Shown here piece after piece: positions 37,476-50,239 of a stretch of 64,000 nucleotides of DNA; the first letter of the stretch is position 1; each line of letters starts with the position of its first letter. Both the position numbers and the translations under genes were made by a program. The stretch comes from Ligustrum vulgare (taxonomy: Eukaryota > Streptophyta > Magnoliopsida > Lamiales > Oleaceae), in contig OY743173.1 in the NCBI GenBank assembly GCA_963555705.1, forward strand, positions 1,265,001 to 1,329,000, read 5' to 3'. Under the pieces are notes generated by a model that searched no databases, had not been told where the DNA came from, and saw only the letters and a list, made by a program, of their open reading frames with translations.

Positions 37476-39187
37476 TTGCCACATCAAGATTAGAATTTTT
37501 TACAGCATAAGTCATGATCATCATACCTTATGCAATCATTGAATGACTTTCTTCAATGAATATTTGCTATATATATTTATATTTTATTATTGTTCATGAA
37601 AATGTCACATTAACATTTTTTCCCAAGACCACTATATTGGTCGAGCCTTCTCTGCCACCACTACTACTATTAACTACATCGATATACACTGTCATTAGAT
37701 CTACACCATCACCACAACCAATAAGCACCATTTATCATCATCGTCATCCAGTCTACCATTAACAAAAATTACATCATCCACCAACTCATCATGCCATCGT
37801 AACAAAATCACCACATATACTGCTATTAATATCCTAACTTTTTGTCTTCCAAAACATTTTTACTTTGAGTGATTATTATGGAGAGTGTGAATCAAAATGT
37901 CTCACAAAATTATACACTGTGATAAGTACTTTATTAGCATATATTTAATTCACTTATTATCTTATTTTGTTATTAGTTTGATCCCATTGAAGTATCGTTT
38001 AATGCATTTTCATTTATTGTGTTATACAGGATCGCAAAGAACAAAAAGGAAGGAAACAGGACCAAATAAATACCAAAAATCAAGAAGTAAACTTCAAGGA
38101 CATAATCAAAGGGCTCCAAATCAATAATCGCAAGTGGGAAGAAGATTAGATGCAAAAATTATGGTCAAATAAGGTTTGGAGTGAAGTTGGAAATCAAAAA
38201 CCCAAAAAGATTGTGATCTAGAATTTAAGTCAGAGATTGAAGCTCAATTTTGTCATAGAATACTTTCGAATTTGGGAAGATCTATTTCACAAAGAATTGT
38301 AGATATTTGAGTTTTATTTCCAACGCAACTTGAATCACCACAATCGGACTTCGGGAGAGAAAGTTATGACTAAAACATCGAGCACAGACGCTTCTCGACA
38401 GAAATACACTTACGGCCGTAAATTATAAAGTTACGGCCGTAACTTCCAAATTCCGAAAATTTTCAGTAGCTAACTTACAGCCGTGATAAGGAAAGTTACG
38501 GTCGTAACTTGCTCTCCAAGGAATTTCCTTATCTGATTCAAGGTCTATCTTTGGTATATCTTTTGGGTAAAGTTAGGGCACGATTTTGGGAATATTAAAA
38601 GAGCAAAATCACCACAAAAAGGAGGCTGGACATGGAGGAAAATTGAGAGCAAATTATAGAGCATTCTTGGGAGATTTTCAAGCGCAAGAATATCAACAAC
38701 AATGAAATTCATGAAGCAACTTGAAGAATCTACTACAACCATGTTAGGCTAAATTCCATATCTTGTTCAAAGGGGAAGTTGTGTTAACTTGATTATGTTA
38801 TCTTCTCTTCCGACAAATTAGTAGCGTGAATTTATTCATTTATTTCAATTGTTGGATTATTATGTTTTGAATGTTCAATTGAGTTTATTTGATTAATAGT
38901 TTAATTTGGCCAATTAGATTATTGATTTTTGGATTCATGAATATGCTATGTTTAGATTCTTGATCCGTAATTGTCATTGAATCTTTACTTTAGTAGCAAA
39001 TAAATCTCGTGCAGGTTTAGTAATAATTCAACTTGGATTGATTAATTCGAGCTTGTGAAATTAACGATCCAATTCAATCTATTCTTCTAGATTTTCATAC
39101 TAGTCGTGTATTAAATCCTAAGAGCTTGTTTAGGATTGTCCGTGGCTAGAATTGGTTCGAAGAGCATGTTTTGAATAAATATACATA

Positions 39188-39219
<32 letters not shown>

Positions 39220-39850
39220 TTATCCTAACTTGAAATTAAACATAAATAATAAAAATTTTTTTTTTGGAGAATTATCCTAACTTGGAATTAAGCCTAAATA
39301 AAGTTTTATTGAATTCAATATCAACATTAAAAAAAAAAAAAATTAAGTGAGAATTCTTGTTGTTATATTTCAAAAAATATCTTGATAAATGGACTTTGAT
39401 GATTTTGAAAAAACTTGCATTTTCTGAATTTTAATAGAATTAGAGCCTCCTCAAATCTCGAATCTGATAAAGCTGTGTCAATCGATAGAGAAAAAAAACC
39501 TCATTTTTTGTGATGGGTGGTGGGGTCGGGGGGTTTGTGGGGTTAGGTGGCAGGGTAGGGTGGAAAAATATCGAAAGAGAAAAGAAAAAAAAAAAAATCT
39601 CATTTTTTTTTTTTTGAGTGGGGGTGGGTGAGGTGGGGTGGGGTTGGGGTCAGGGTGAGAGCCGGGATGGACGAACACATGTTGTTTAATGACTTTTTTT
39701 TATTTAAATAGTATATTAGTTTTAATTTAATATATAATTGATAATTATTTTTATATTATACAATATTATATTCATTAATTACTAATTAACACTTGATTTT
39801 TTTTTTTAAAAAATTTAAATTTATTAATTTTAAAAAGTGATAGTTGTATA
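37476..39850. repeat. Repeat-derived non-coding DNA with inverted ACGGCCGT motifs
   Basis: No gene is supported. 38409-38510 has repeated near-palindromes (TTACGGCCGTAA twice, plus TTACAGCCGTGA and TTACGGTCGTAA). The 38030-38760 stretch looks like an LTR or untranslated part of an unidentified retroelement. Long T/A runs lie at 39189-39214. 39225-39300 repeats AATTATCCTAACTTG-AATTAA twice. 39510-39660 is G-rich (GGGGTGGG-type). Confidence 0.4.
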
Positions 39851-42744
39851 TTTGTACTTATCCACTTTCCATCCCGCGGTTTTGTAGGTTCCAAAGTCCA
39901 TTTATCTTCTCTCAAATTCCCAAAGTCCATTTAAAATATTTTCTCAAATATTGAAGAACATATTTTTATTCCGTTCCCTCTTCTCAAGCTCATTCCAATT
40001 CCTCACACTTTTATATCGCTGATTTTCCCAATTGTCTTCTCTACACATTCTACAGTGTTGATTTGAAGAACGATCCAAGCTTATTTTGCTATTCTTGGTA
40101 GGAGTTTTGAAGAATTGAATCTTATTGTTCAATCTTGGTATGTTGGTTCTTTAAATTTCTTATCCACTTTTATTTTTTTCACCAAGTTTAATTTTCGAAA
40201 ATTTGATGTGAAGAAAAATATTCACCAAAAAACTATAGTAGTTTTACCATTTTCTCTCACTCGCTCAGTTCTCTCTCTTTGAGATCTATCTCTATTGTTA
40301 TACATACTATATTTGTGTTGGTGATATGTTTTTACATTTAATCATTTTTTCACTAATTAAATTGTCCATTGCAATTATTGTACCAAGCATCGTGCAATTC
40401 TTCCCATTACTGAAAATTTTGTCCACTTGATGTTTGAATTGCTCCACTCATTGAAGCTTTGATTTTTATTTTTTCCTGTATTGTGTGTGAATAAGTTGTT
40501 GGTGGTGTTTCTATTTGATGATAAATTTCGAAATTTTGTGGTAATGAGTTTCATAATTATGGTTTATTTCTAATTTGTTGGGGATATCTGTAAGTAGTAC
40601 ATAATATAAATGAGTTGACTCAATAGGCAATAGCGTTTTATGTTCTTAGATGGAAACTGTTTCCTTGACGAAATATGATGCTTGGAACATTAGATGCTAG
40701 TATGCCTCCATGTCTTCCTAAAAAGAAAAGGAAGAAAATATTAAAGTGAGTAATAATCAATATAAAAATGAGAAGTTTGACATCTATAATTTTTTCATGT
40801 AACTAACCTGACTTTATATGAGGTGTTTCATTATTGGTAGCCCTCGTGTGTAAGTGTAACTTCCCAGCCAGCATATGAAATATAGACACAATGGAAGTAG
40901 CTGTTTTGAAATCTAAGGTGTTGTCGGTGCTATTACGTGTATGGTTATCAAGTCTTGCTTGGACGGTAAACTGTTTCCGTAGATATTTTTATTCCCAAAA
41001 GAGCACAACATAATGTAATACATGTTTAGATCCGTCAAATGGTTTACATACAATGTTTACATTTTTTGGTATAAACATATATAATGTTTTAGTGGATTTT
41101 TTTAATGATCTTGAGGACGATTGATGAATTATGCCTAAATGGTTTTGAGTTATGGGGGTTTTTTTTTTGTTATATTGATATTATTGAAGCACGTAAAAAT
41201 ATGTCTTAATGATCTTGAGGACGATTGATGGATTATGCCCAAATGGGTTTTTTGGTTATATTGAAGCACATAAAACAATGTCATTGATCGTAAAAACTTG
41301 AGAATTGATGTGGAAAATTTCGAATTCCAAGAAATAAAAATTTGTAGACGTTGTTATTCTCTTAGATTTGGAAGTTACTTAAATTTATAATTGGAAAAAG
41401 CAAAACTCCATGAAATTAGGAATGTGGAGCAGTCTTAAGTATTACGGTGTTGTTTGATGACTTAATTAGCATGCGTGCACTTCTCTCCATGATCATATGG
41501 ATCACGATCTATCTATATTCATCTACAATTAGTGCAGTTCAGTCACAGTAACTGCAGTGAAGTTCATTTCAACAGCCAAATTTTGCATATGGAATGCAGT
41601 CTATCTACATTCATCTACAATTTTGGTTGTGGAGTGGATAACAGGTAATTTAAATTCAGAGCATTATATGAGCAATATTCATTCACTTTTTCAGCCATAA
41701 AACACAGAATCTGGGCTAGACACAGCTGCTATTCTGGTTTCATAGATTGCTTTTTGTACTACTTCCTTCCCGATGGTTCAAATTGTATGAAATTATTGTT
41801 TTGGGTATGAAACTCTTATTATATCTTATTTTGCATGTTTATTTTTACCCATTTGATTGTGTTCGCTTTTAGAATAAAAATTGGTTATATGTTGCCAAGT
41901 TTTTACATTTATTGCAAATCTAGAGAACTTTAAAATTTCAATATCAACCTAAAAAGACCACAGAATCGAATACCCTTTTCAATCTTCAAAAAAACCCACC
42001 AATATCAAAATCTTTACCCACAACCAAATTGACTATTGCAAAATCTTCACATTTTACTTTTGCTATTTTATAGATAGTCCAGGGTGTTATACTGCTACCT
42101 TGAAGTTAAAAGGAATTATGAGTAGGACTTCTAACAGTGGAACATGTTGTTGTGCCTCTTGAAATGGTTAGGTTGTTTTCTATTTTATATTTCTAAACTA
42201 AAGGATGCTATAATTTTTGCTTTTTAGCTAACTTGTGTTGCAGTTGGACCTTATTATCCCTATGTTATTTTGTTCTTTTTTTTTTTTTTTTTTTTTTTAA
42301 TTTTTTTATTAAACCTTTTGTAGTTGCTTAGGAGTTATGATGTGTGAAAAAAGATATGCTAATCTTTGTATCATTTAGTTGAATAGCGTTCACTCATTTA
42401 ACAATGATCAATAAATTTATATTTAATAGTGATGTATACACAAATGTTAGTGTGTCTCCCTGAAGAAAACCTTTATTTCTAAATTCTTGAGCCAACGCTG
42501 GAATCCCAGCAGTTTAAGAAAAATGACATATTAGTCAATTTGTGCAATTAGAAGTGAACTTAGAAAGTGGTAGAAATACTTTAAAAAAAAAAAACTCACA
42601 AAACAATGGATGGTAAGTGACATTAGCCAAAAAATATAACCTGAAAAACTTCAATGAACACGATTAATTCGAGATTACTAAAGTTTAGCTACAACCCGAA
42701 TTACACTCTGTGCGAAAATAAGAATGCAGTAAAAAAAAAAAAAA
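39851..42744. other. AT-rich spacer with a 104-bp tandem duplication
   Basis: No coding exons were found. AATGATCTTGAGGACGATTG at 41104 recurs at 41208 with its flanks (ATTATGCC-AAATGG, ATTGAAGCAC), a head-to-tail duplication of about 104 bp. A leader-like stretch with pyrimidine runs lies around 39900-40140 but leads to no ORF. Confidence 0.45.
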
Positions 42745-42928
42745 ATTACCATTCAAGGAAATTTGACAGATCCACGAATCGATCCACTTCTCCTTCACCA
42801 AATGCTCCCTCATCTCCAGCATCGCCACCGCATTCATCAAAAAATACCCACCGGACGGGTAATTCAAGCTCGAAGATGATTCAATCACAAGGATCCCAAT
42901 CGAACTCGGGACATTTCTGGCGATGGTG
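42745..42928 (-). pseudogene. Exon-like fragment of an unrecognised gene
   Basis: The minus strand is open from 42999 and reads TIARNVPSSIGILVIESSSS, then NYPSGGYFLMNAVAMLEMRE and KEKWIDSWICQISLN, ending at a GT donor (GTAATTTTT) near 42745. The composition looks like real protein, but there is no in-frame ATG and no second exon. I do not recognise the family. It may be a captured or decayed first exon. Confidence 0.35.
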
Positions 42929-43160
42929 ACGACAGAGACGAGAGAAGGACAAGGACTGGCTGGAATGGAAGAGATGAAAACCCTAACAAAGGGAAAATTC
43001 TAGAACACAGGCTTTCCATCGATGTTAAGAAAAGCAAACAACGTGTATTTGTTCAATTTCCAGAAAACGTATATGTATTAAATGGTAAAGTCGCATTTGT
43101 GCCTTATGAATAGTGATTTTGAAAGTGAATCTTATATATAATAGTGATATATATATAGAG

Positions 43161-43251
43161 TAATCCTCGTTTGTACAAGTATAGCTTATTTCTATATATA
43201 CAAGTATAGCTTATTCCTCTATATATATATGCTTATTACAAATGAGGATGA
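43161..43251. repeat. Small inverted-repeat element
   Basis: Left end TAATCCTCGTTTGTA and right end TTACAAATGAGGATGA are near-reverse complements. The interior repeats ACAAGTATAGCTTATT twice. A very short MITE-like remnant or a local inverted duplication. Confidence 0.4.
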
Positions 43252-43919
43252 CAAACTTCTCACGTGAAGGGAAGCCCACAAATAGTTTATTGTATGTTGG
43301 CCCCTCATGTGCATCACAAGTTCGCTTTGATTAGTATACATAAACGTGTATCAGATGATTGAATTCCACTAGGAATTCAATTATATAAATGTTAATTAAA
43401 TAATGACAAGAAACATTGAGTAACATGCTTCGAAAGTACTGATTAGTAATTACTTTAGTGGTTGAAGTTAAGCTCCACTTTAAGAGGTGTATGGCTCGTC
43501 AATTAATGTGGACCATATGTAAATGAATAGCCAAGACATAGAATTTATTCACCCACCACAATCGATGGCAGTGTAACTGAGAAGTGAGAACAAGCACCGG
43601 TCCTCATTACAATACAACAAAGTATGTATATATTATTTTTGTTGAGTGGGGGTAGGGATGGGGGACTGTCTTCAAACATGGTGCCTTTTGTTACTATATG
43701 TGTCTTCTATATCCAGGTGCTTCTGTTTCTAATTAATGTAATGTGGTGTAGAAACTAGAAATTGATTTGACATATCTAGCTAGCTACCACATTTTCTTTA
43801 ATTTTTTCTTCTTTTTTCCCCCGTTTCTTCATACATGATTTGGTCTCTAACCTTTCATTTTATTTTCATAATCAGTTATCAATCAAAAGACTAATCCTAT
43901 TTTTCTTAGATGGCTAGCT

Positions 43920-43920
<1 letters not shown>

Positions 43921-43964
<44 letters not shown>
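43921..43964. repeat. GA dinucleotide microsatellite
   Basis: About 22 GA repeats. Confidence 0.95.
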
Positions 43965-43965
<1 letters not shown>

Positions 43966-44021
43966 TTTTTAAATTTGAATATTCACTCCAAATACTATCG
44001 ATTTAAACTTTATTTCAAGAC

Positions 44022-44710
44022 AATGATGAAGTCAAAGAAGGTCATGAGAGCCAAGAAAGTCAATCCTCGATTCGCGTGTTAATGGGGCCCATGATGAGAT
44101 TCAAAGCCAAGAAAGTCAATAGTCGATGGTGGGACTCGTTCACAAGATTTGAAATCAAGTCCAAATGAAAGACATGTCAAGAAGCCGGCTAAGAAAAAAG
44201 TTGGAAAAAAACCACTTAAGAGTAGTCGGAATTCAACCTGTGCGGCCGCACGGTTGGAATGGGACATGGTCGCTCAATGTGATCTTTAAATACCAGTGTG
44301 CTAAATAGATGCCTGCGCGGCCACGCAGTTCATCTGCAAATGAATTTGCGAGATTTTAGCTTATTTTCGAATTATTTTATTTCCCCCATTATTTGTTTTA
44401 TAAATGCCCCCACTTTTGTTCATTGGAAACTTCTTCTTGTACGAAAACATTGAAGGTGAGGAAATTTCTTCCTTTCATTAAGTCTCTTGTGGTAATGTAC
44501 TCAACTTCATGTAGAATTTAATTAATCTTGTATTATAGGAAGAAATCTTGAAATTTGTTTATTTCTATTCATTGAGCTAATTAAGTTTCTCAATCTTTGA
44601 ATTTTGGTTAGATTAAATCTAGGTCAAGGTTTATTATTATTAATTTTAGCTTTCTTGAATTGATTCAAATTGTTGTGTAAATTTTTGATAAAATATCGAA
44701 GGGGTTCACA
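44022..44710 (+). mobile_element. Diverged LTR related to the 14-20.6 kb Gypsy element
   Basis: Starts TGATGAAGTC and ends AGGGGTTCACA, with the same order of blocks as the Gypsy LTR: the end-of-pol coding remnant (GGGGCCCATGATGAGATTCAA, cf. GPMTRSK), GATTTGAAATCAAGTCCA, a GTGCGGCCGCAC palindrome, a TATA-like TTTATAAATG, and the AATTTTGGTTAGATTAAATC end block. No internal sequence and no clear target duplication, so it is a solo or truncated LTR. It ends 288 bp before the bHLH start codon. Confidence 0.72.
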
Positions 44711-44880
44711 TTAGAAGGGGGGCTCCACAATATTTTTAATTTTTAATATGTACAAATATATGTATATTTTTTTTCTTGAACATTTTTGGCAGCTCATGAA
44801 AATTCTAGTTCCGTCACTAGTTGGAGAAATCCTTACTCGACAAGAAGTGTGTGTGTGAGAGAGACCAGTCAAACTCATTT

Positions 44881-44900
44881 TTATATAAATATATATAAAC
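44881..44900 (+). promoter_or_regulatory. TATA-like element of the bHLH gene
   Basis: TTATATAAATATATATAAAC lies about 100 bp upstream of the start codon at 44998, with a CT-rich leader after it. The position fits a plant core promoter, but AT-rich DNA gives such matches by chance. Confidence 0.45.
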
Positions 44901-44997
44901 CAGAGCTCTTCACATTCACAATTCCTCATACTCGTACCCACAAATTCAATCTCTCTTCCATTAACACTTGAATTTTCACGTTCAAAGCACTGAAAAA

Positions 44998-46831
44998 ATG
45001 GCTGCTTTTTCTTCGTTTCAATTCGACTCATCAGTTTATCTGCCAAACTCTCCCATCAGTAAAATGTGTGGCTCTCTCGAGGAAGCTTCTTTTCAATTTT
45101 ATGAGCCTGATGAAAGTCTTCAAATTCTGGATCAGAGCACAAAAGTTTGGACTCTAGTCAGTGATACCCATGTCACAAACAAGAACACTTCATTAATAAC
45201 AGATCCAATACCTTGTATGGACAACAAGAAGAGGAAAAAGAAAGTGGGATCTTCTTCAAATAATTCTGCTGAATCCAAGGTTCATTTCTTTTATTATAAT
45301 CCCGGCCCGTTTATTTATTATACAGTCCAGTCCAGTCCTGGTGGTCGAGTGTGCAGTACGTAATTATTATAAGTTTATGTGTATTATTAGGATACAAGAG
45401 AAGTGAAAATGAAGAAGCCAAAGAAATGCAAAGAGGTTGAAAAGAAAAGGGAGACCGAGAAAGACGAGAAAGAAGCTCCAACTGGTTACATTCATGTAAG
45501 AGCAAGGAGGGGCCAGGCAACAGATAGCCACAGCCTTGCAGAAAGGGTACTTAAAAAACTCTTCTTTATAAATTATTTTCTATTACAAAAATAAGTTTTT
45601 ACCCTCATTTCCTCGAGGGGAAAAATAAATAAAATATATTCCTATTCAATTACTAGAATTTTGGATATGGATTTTCACAATTTATTTATTCTTAAATTAT
45701 GTCAGGTGAGGAGGGAAAGAATAAGTGAAAGAATGAAGCTTCTCCAAGCTCTTGTTCCTGGTTGTGACAAGGTGAATATATTTCTATATTCGCAATTAAA
45801 AAGCTCATTTTTGCCAGACTCAATACTCATTAAGAAATTTATAAACGATTTGGTAAACTGCTTATAACAGATTATTTATAAAAAATGCAACGTGCCAACA
45901 TTTTGTTAGTCAATTTTTATGAAAAGTAAAAAATCTTTAACCAATAAAAATTGTTGACTTTTAAAAAAATATTGTAATGCAACGCAACATTTTATAAACA
46001 AGTTTTACAAAACATAGGCTTAGTGTTGTATCCTAAATTCGGAAAGCATGCACATATTGACTCTGTGTATAGAAATTCTATTCTGTTCTTCACGTGGATT
46101 GATTGATAATGATCAGGTAACTGGGAAGGCCCTTATGTTGGATGAAATAATCAACTATGTCCAGTCCCTGCAGAATCAAGTCGAGGTGTAACTTTTTTCT
46201 TCTTCAAATTTATCTAATTATACAAAATATTAATTTATAAAAAATTGATATATATTTCCGAATCGCTGTATTACGTCAGTTTCTCTCGATGAAGCTCGCT
46301 TCGGCTAATCCCATTCCCATGTTATACAACTTCGGAATGGACTTGGAACCATTCGTGTTTAGACCTGATCAGGTACAAAAATTTATCCTAATGAAAAATA
46401 TTTTTATTTTTTATTTTTTTCATGTGTTAAATATTAAACATGCAGAACTTCCCTACACACGTACAGACAGCAGCAAATGACTATCCTCTTATTAATTCTA
46501 GGGAAATATTCTTTAAGGACATTTTTAAGTGACATTGTAATATGACATGCATTCATTGGGTTGTAAGAATAACTACTCCACCACTTAATTTTTCACCACC
46601 TAATATACGTGCTCTATGTTACAATGTCACTTATAAAATGTCTTTGTAGAATTACTTCCAAAATTTTACTTCTTTTTTCTTTCTTAATCTCGAGAAGATG
46701 CGTTTATTATTTTACAAAAATGATGAGTTTTACGTCGTTTTCAGGACAATGGACAGTTTTTATGGGAAGTGGATGAACTAAGACAAAATTCCATTAATCA
46801 GACAGGAATCAGCAATAATTTGTTTTCATAA
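44998..46831 (+). CDS. bHLH transcription factor, BEE/HBI1-type (6 exons)
   Basis: Exons 44998-45279, 45391-45546, 45706-45771, 46117-46185, 46280-46372 and 46745-46831 join in frame to 250 aa with canonical splice sites. Residues 126-136 ([11 protein letters not shown]) and the basic region [17 protein letters not shown] (141-157) carry the H141-E145-R149 triad that reads E-box/G-box DNA. Helix-loop-helix: [11 protein letters not shown], then [20 protein letters not shown]. This block is nearly the consensus of Arabidopsis BEE1/BEE3/HBI1-like factors, which act in the nucleus as brassinosteroid and growth regulators. The assignment is by recall. A Lys-rich stretch (NKKRKKK, about 75-81) is a likely nuclear signal. 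No stops or frameshifts. Intron 3 holds a MITE-like palindrome. Confidence 0.93.
45838..46018. mobile_element. MITE-like inverted-repeat element in intron 3 of the bHLH gene
   Basis: The two halves are partly reverse-complementary (TTATAAAAAATGC against GCAACATTTTATAA; GTCAATTTTTAT against ATAAAAATTGTTGAC). The right end AGGC-TTA matches the Tourist-like family at 54438-54662. The left end is degraded. Confidence 0.45.
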
Positions 46832-47868
46832 ATTTATCTGGTAAGCTAAAGCAATCAATCACTGTCTAATTAAAGTTTGATTAATTCTTAATACAAGTGC
46901 AAATCATGGATTAAAAAGATGAATATCTTTCCAAATGATCATGTTTTGTCCTACTTTACTATGTTTAAGGTATCACAAAACATCATTAGTCAATTGCATG
47001 CTATAGGAAAAGAAATAATTATATTCCTTTTATGTTATCTATTAGAGTTTATCGAATACATGGTTAAAAATAAATAAATAAATTTATTCCTTCTATTTTA
47101 ATCATGTAATTTAAATATTTATTTAAATTTTTTTTAATAATTCAAACTTTTAGATTAAATCGTTAAACATCTTCCATGAAACTTTCCTAATGAATCTGTT
47201 CATGTTGTTAGGACAGGAGCAAAAAAAGGGAAGAAATTAAGGAAACAAATTAAAGAGACGATGATACGATTCCTTGGTATAATTTGTAATGGAGAACAGG
47301 AAATATGCTTATTTGAATAGAGGGCATGAAGCAAAAATCAGTGGATGCAAAAAGACACAAGTTGGGCCGACCAAATAAAACCAAATCTTTAGCAGATTCC
47401 TACACCTTTTTTATTAAAGCATTAGAATTAGATACATTAGTCAAATCATATTGTAAATCTTTTATATAATTACAGTTAATTTATTTTAGTATTTATATTT
47501 TCTTGTCCATTGCTATTCAATTTATCTTTGCTTTGATGTTATGCTACAGATTATTGAGTCTGTGAGATAAGAGCCTATTTGGTCTCAACTCTTTTTTAAA
47601 GTTCTTAACGAATTTTGAATTTTTGAAAGAATATGAGTTGTAAAATATTGGAAAAGTGTGAAGAGTAGTGGATCTCATATAAATATGCAAAGAAATTATG
47701 AGAATAGATTAAAAGCACTAGTAATATGAGCAAAACTTGTATTGATATTTATATTTGTTTTACAAACTCTCAGATTCGAGTCTGAAAAGAGAGATCCACT
47801 ATTGGTAGAATAAGTACAAAAAGAAAAAAAGAATAAAAAAAAGATTAATCAAATATTATAAAAATGAA
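46832..47868. other. Gene 3' flank and AT-rich spacer
   Basis: No coding region. The bHLH 3' UTR must lie at its start. Confidence 0.45.
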
Positions 47869-47896
47869 CTAGTGTATCACCCGTACGATGCACAGA
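47869..47896 (-). mobile_element. Helitron 3' terminus on the minus strand
   Basis: Read on the minus strand the sequence is CTGTGCATCGTACGGGTG, then ATACA and CTAG followed by T. This is a Helitron hairpin-plus-CTAG end, closely similar to the one at 37216-37242. The element would extend to higher coordinates, but its 5' TC end was not located. Confidence 0.6.
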
Positions 47897-49780
47897 CATT
47901 GACAAAAGATAATGTAATGAAACATAAGAATTGGGAAAAAAAAATTTAGAAAAGACTAACAAAATCAATTGTCAATCTAAATCTAAATAATAATAATAAG
48001 CATTTAGTATTACAAATACTAAAAAACCTTCTATACACAACATTTGTTCATTGTTACATTTGTTAGGATTTCATTATCATCATCATCATCGCACATCAAT
48101 ATCTTCGACAACAAATACCTTCATTCTAACATCATTGTTGATGATCTGACCATCCATACCTCCATTGGTCAAAATATGAATGTTCTAGTCCAAAGCACCA
48201 ACTCGTGACCCATGGCCGCCTCTCAACGTTCTCAGCTATAGTACAAAATGAAAATATCAAATGTTATAAATTGACCTAGATATAGCATTGGGTTGATATG
48301 AATTGAATCAAACATTCAAACTTCGTTATAAATGATAAAAATGTCTTAATTAAAATTTGAAGTTTCATCTTAAAATGTTAACATTATTAAAATGAGTGAC
48401 CTAAATTCTCATATGTTGTAGCATGTTTCCTATTCCGTTAGGAATTTTAATGCATCACATCCATGTATTTATGATTAATATCACGTTGATACTTCCGAAA
48501 TGTTTTCTACTTCCTCGTAGCTCCTGCTCATTTCGAAAATCAAATTAATGAATTTCATTACCTATTGAGTTAATCAATGTGATACGCTACAAGTGAATAT
48601 TTGCGTCTTGCGACAAGAAATGAATCCTAATTTTAGGGAAGTTAGTGTCTAGATCCTGACTTCCTTATTTTGCTCCAGTTATTGATGCCAGAGAGGATTC
48701 GAGAACATGCACGACCAAATTAAAACTTGATTTTCATGATGTTTGTTTTTCGACGTCATTAATTATCTTTGTGGAAGCATGCCATGTGATATGTAGGCTT
48801 CCCACCATGTGTGTGTTTAATTGTGATGATATCTAACTCTTGTGTATTATACAATATACATACAATAATATAACACTGTTTAAGCCATAAAGCTGGAAGA
48901 TAAGTGTCAACTAGTTAATTCTATCTTTTCTTTGATGATAAGTTACATTTAGCATTTTCTGTCCCATCTGCTGCCATTTCTTTTTCTCTTTATTTATTTC
49001 TTCTTTAATAATATTATTGGTTAGGTTATCTCCTCCAAGAACTTCTGTGATAATTTCCACATTATTTCATACTTTTCTTTTTCCATATTCTTTATTAATT
49101 TTGTGAGTCCGATTTGAGTTAACTCGTGATTCTTTGATAAAATAATGTGGTTTATGAATTGGTTTATTTATTATTTAATGTGTCGTTGAAAAGTGGATAG
49201 AGAAAATGTGTGTAGTTAAAAAGTAATTTAAAAATTGTATAGTTTGTAAACTGATTTATAAACCTAATTTATTTTATTTACCGAATGGTTGGTTAAACTT
49301 TTGATGAGAGTCTGAGACTAACGAAGCATGCATCAAAATTTTGATTAAAAAATAAAGTTGGAGAAGGGACGCGATGAATTGAATGTCTTAAACTTCTATA
49401 CAAGATGGTAAGACAATTCCTTTATTTGTACCAATAATTAATAATGAGATTTATGATGAAGATGAGTAAAGAACGGGTTTTATTTATTTTTTAAAAATAA
49501 TGAAAGTTCAATAAAATTGGGAATTATTATTAATGAGGCTTTAGTGTCTAATTCTTAGGTATTAACAAAAACTAGCTAAAAGATAATCGTATATATGTGG
49601 CGTTATTCATTTTTTAGAATCAATAAGACTTCGATTATGTATTCGTTTAACTATTTTGATTTGACTAATTGCTTAATTTTGCTTCTCAGCCTTCCTCTTC
49701 CAGCTCCATCTGCCATCATTTCTTTCTTCAGTATAAATAATTATTAATTGAACAATGTTGAAAGAGAAGACAAATCAAGT
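47897..49780. other. AT-rich intergenic DNA, possibly non-autonomous Helitron body
   Basis: 48075-48240 shows a short minus-strand open stretch (NNDVRMKVFVVEDIDVR) that could be a captured exon piece. 49140-49300 shares AGAAAATGTGTGTAGTTAAA-type sequence with the MITE at 49781, so it is a diverged relative. Nothing else was identified. Confidence 0.35.
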
Positions 49781-49959
49781 GCCTCTGTTTGGCAACTCAT
49801 TATAGTGAGCAGTCGTCATTTTTTTTTTTTAATTTCAAGGTAAATTTTGTGGTTAAAAATTGAAGAGAGAAAATGTGTATAATTAAAAAGTGATTTGAGA
49901 AATTGTGTAAATTATAATGAGTAATAATTATTCATTATAATGAGTTGTCAAAGAGAGGC
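49781..49959. mobile_element. MITE with terminal inverted repeats of about 24 bp
   Basis: Left end GCCTCTGTTTGGCAACTCAT, right end the near-perfect reverse complement (ATGAGTTGTCAAAGAGAGGC). 179 bp, no ORF. The flanking triplets (AGT, TGT) do not form a clean TTA duplication. Confidence 0.75.
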
Positions 49960-50239
49960 TGTTTAATTTAATTAGTTCATATATTTGAGAAAATTGAATC
50001 CAATTGGCCTAAAAGTGAATGTATATGTCAATGACATCTGTCATTTTAATCTTATTATTATCTTGCAGCAATTTATTTTAATTTCCTAACACTCATGTTT
50101 TAGAAGAAAACGTGGTGCTGCCAACTAATTACATGAGTGTGATCTTCAACAACTTGGCATCTAATTTAATTTAATATTATGTGTGGCACCAATTTATCAA
50201 ATTTGTATTCTTTGGCCCATTCTCTACATTAGTAAGATT

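Noticed and set aside
39478..39678. Proline-rich minus-strand ORF
   Set aside because: It reads through G-rich and poly-A/T simple sequence; it reflects composition, not a gene.
44022..44715. Target site duplication for the solo Gypsy-type LTR
   Set aside because: The 5-bp flanks (GACAA and TTAGA) do not match, so the ends are approximate or the element is truncated.
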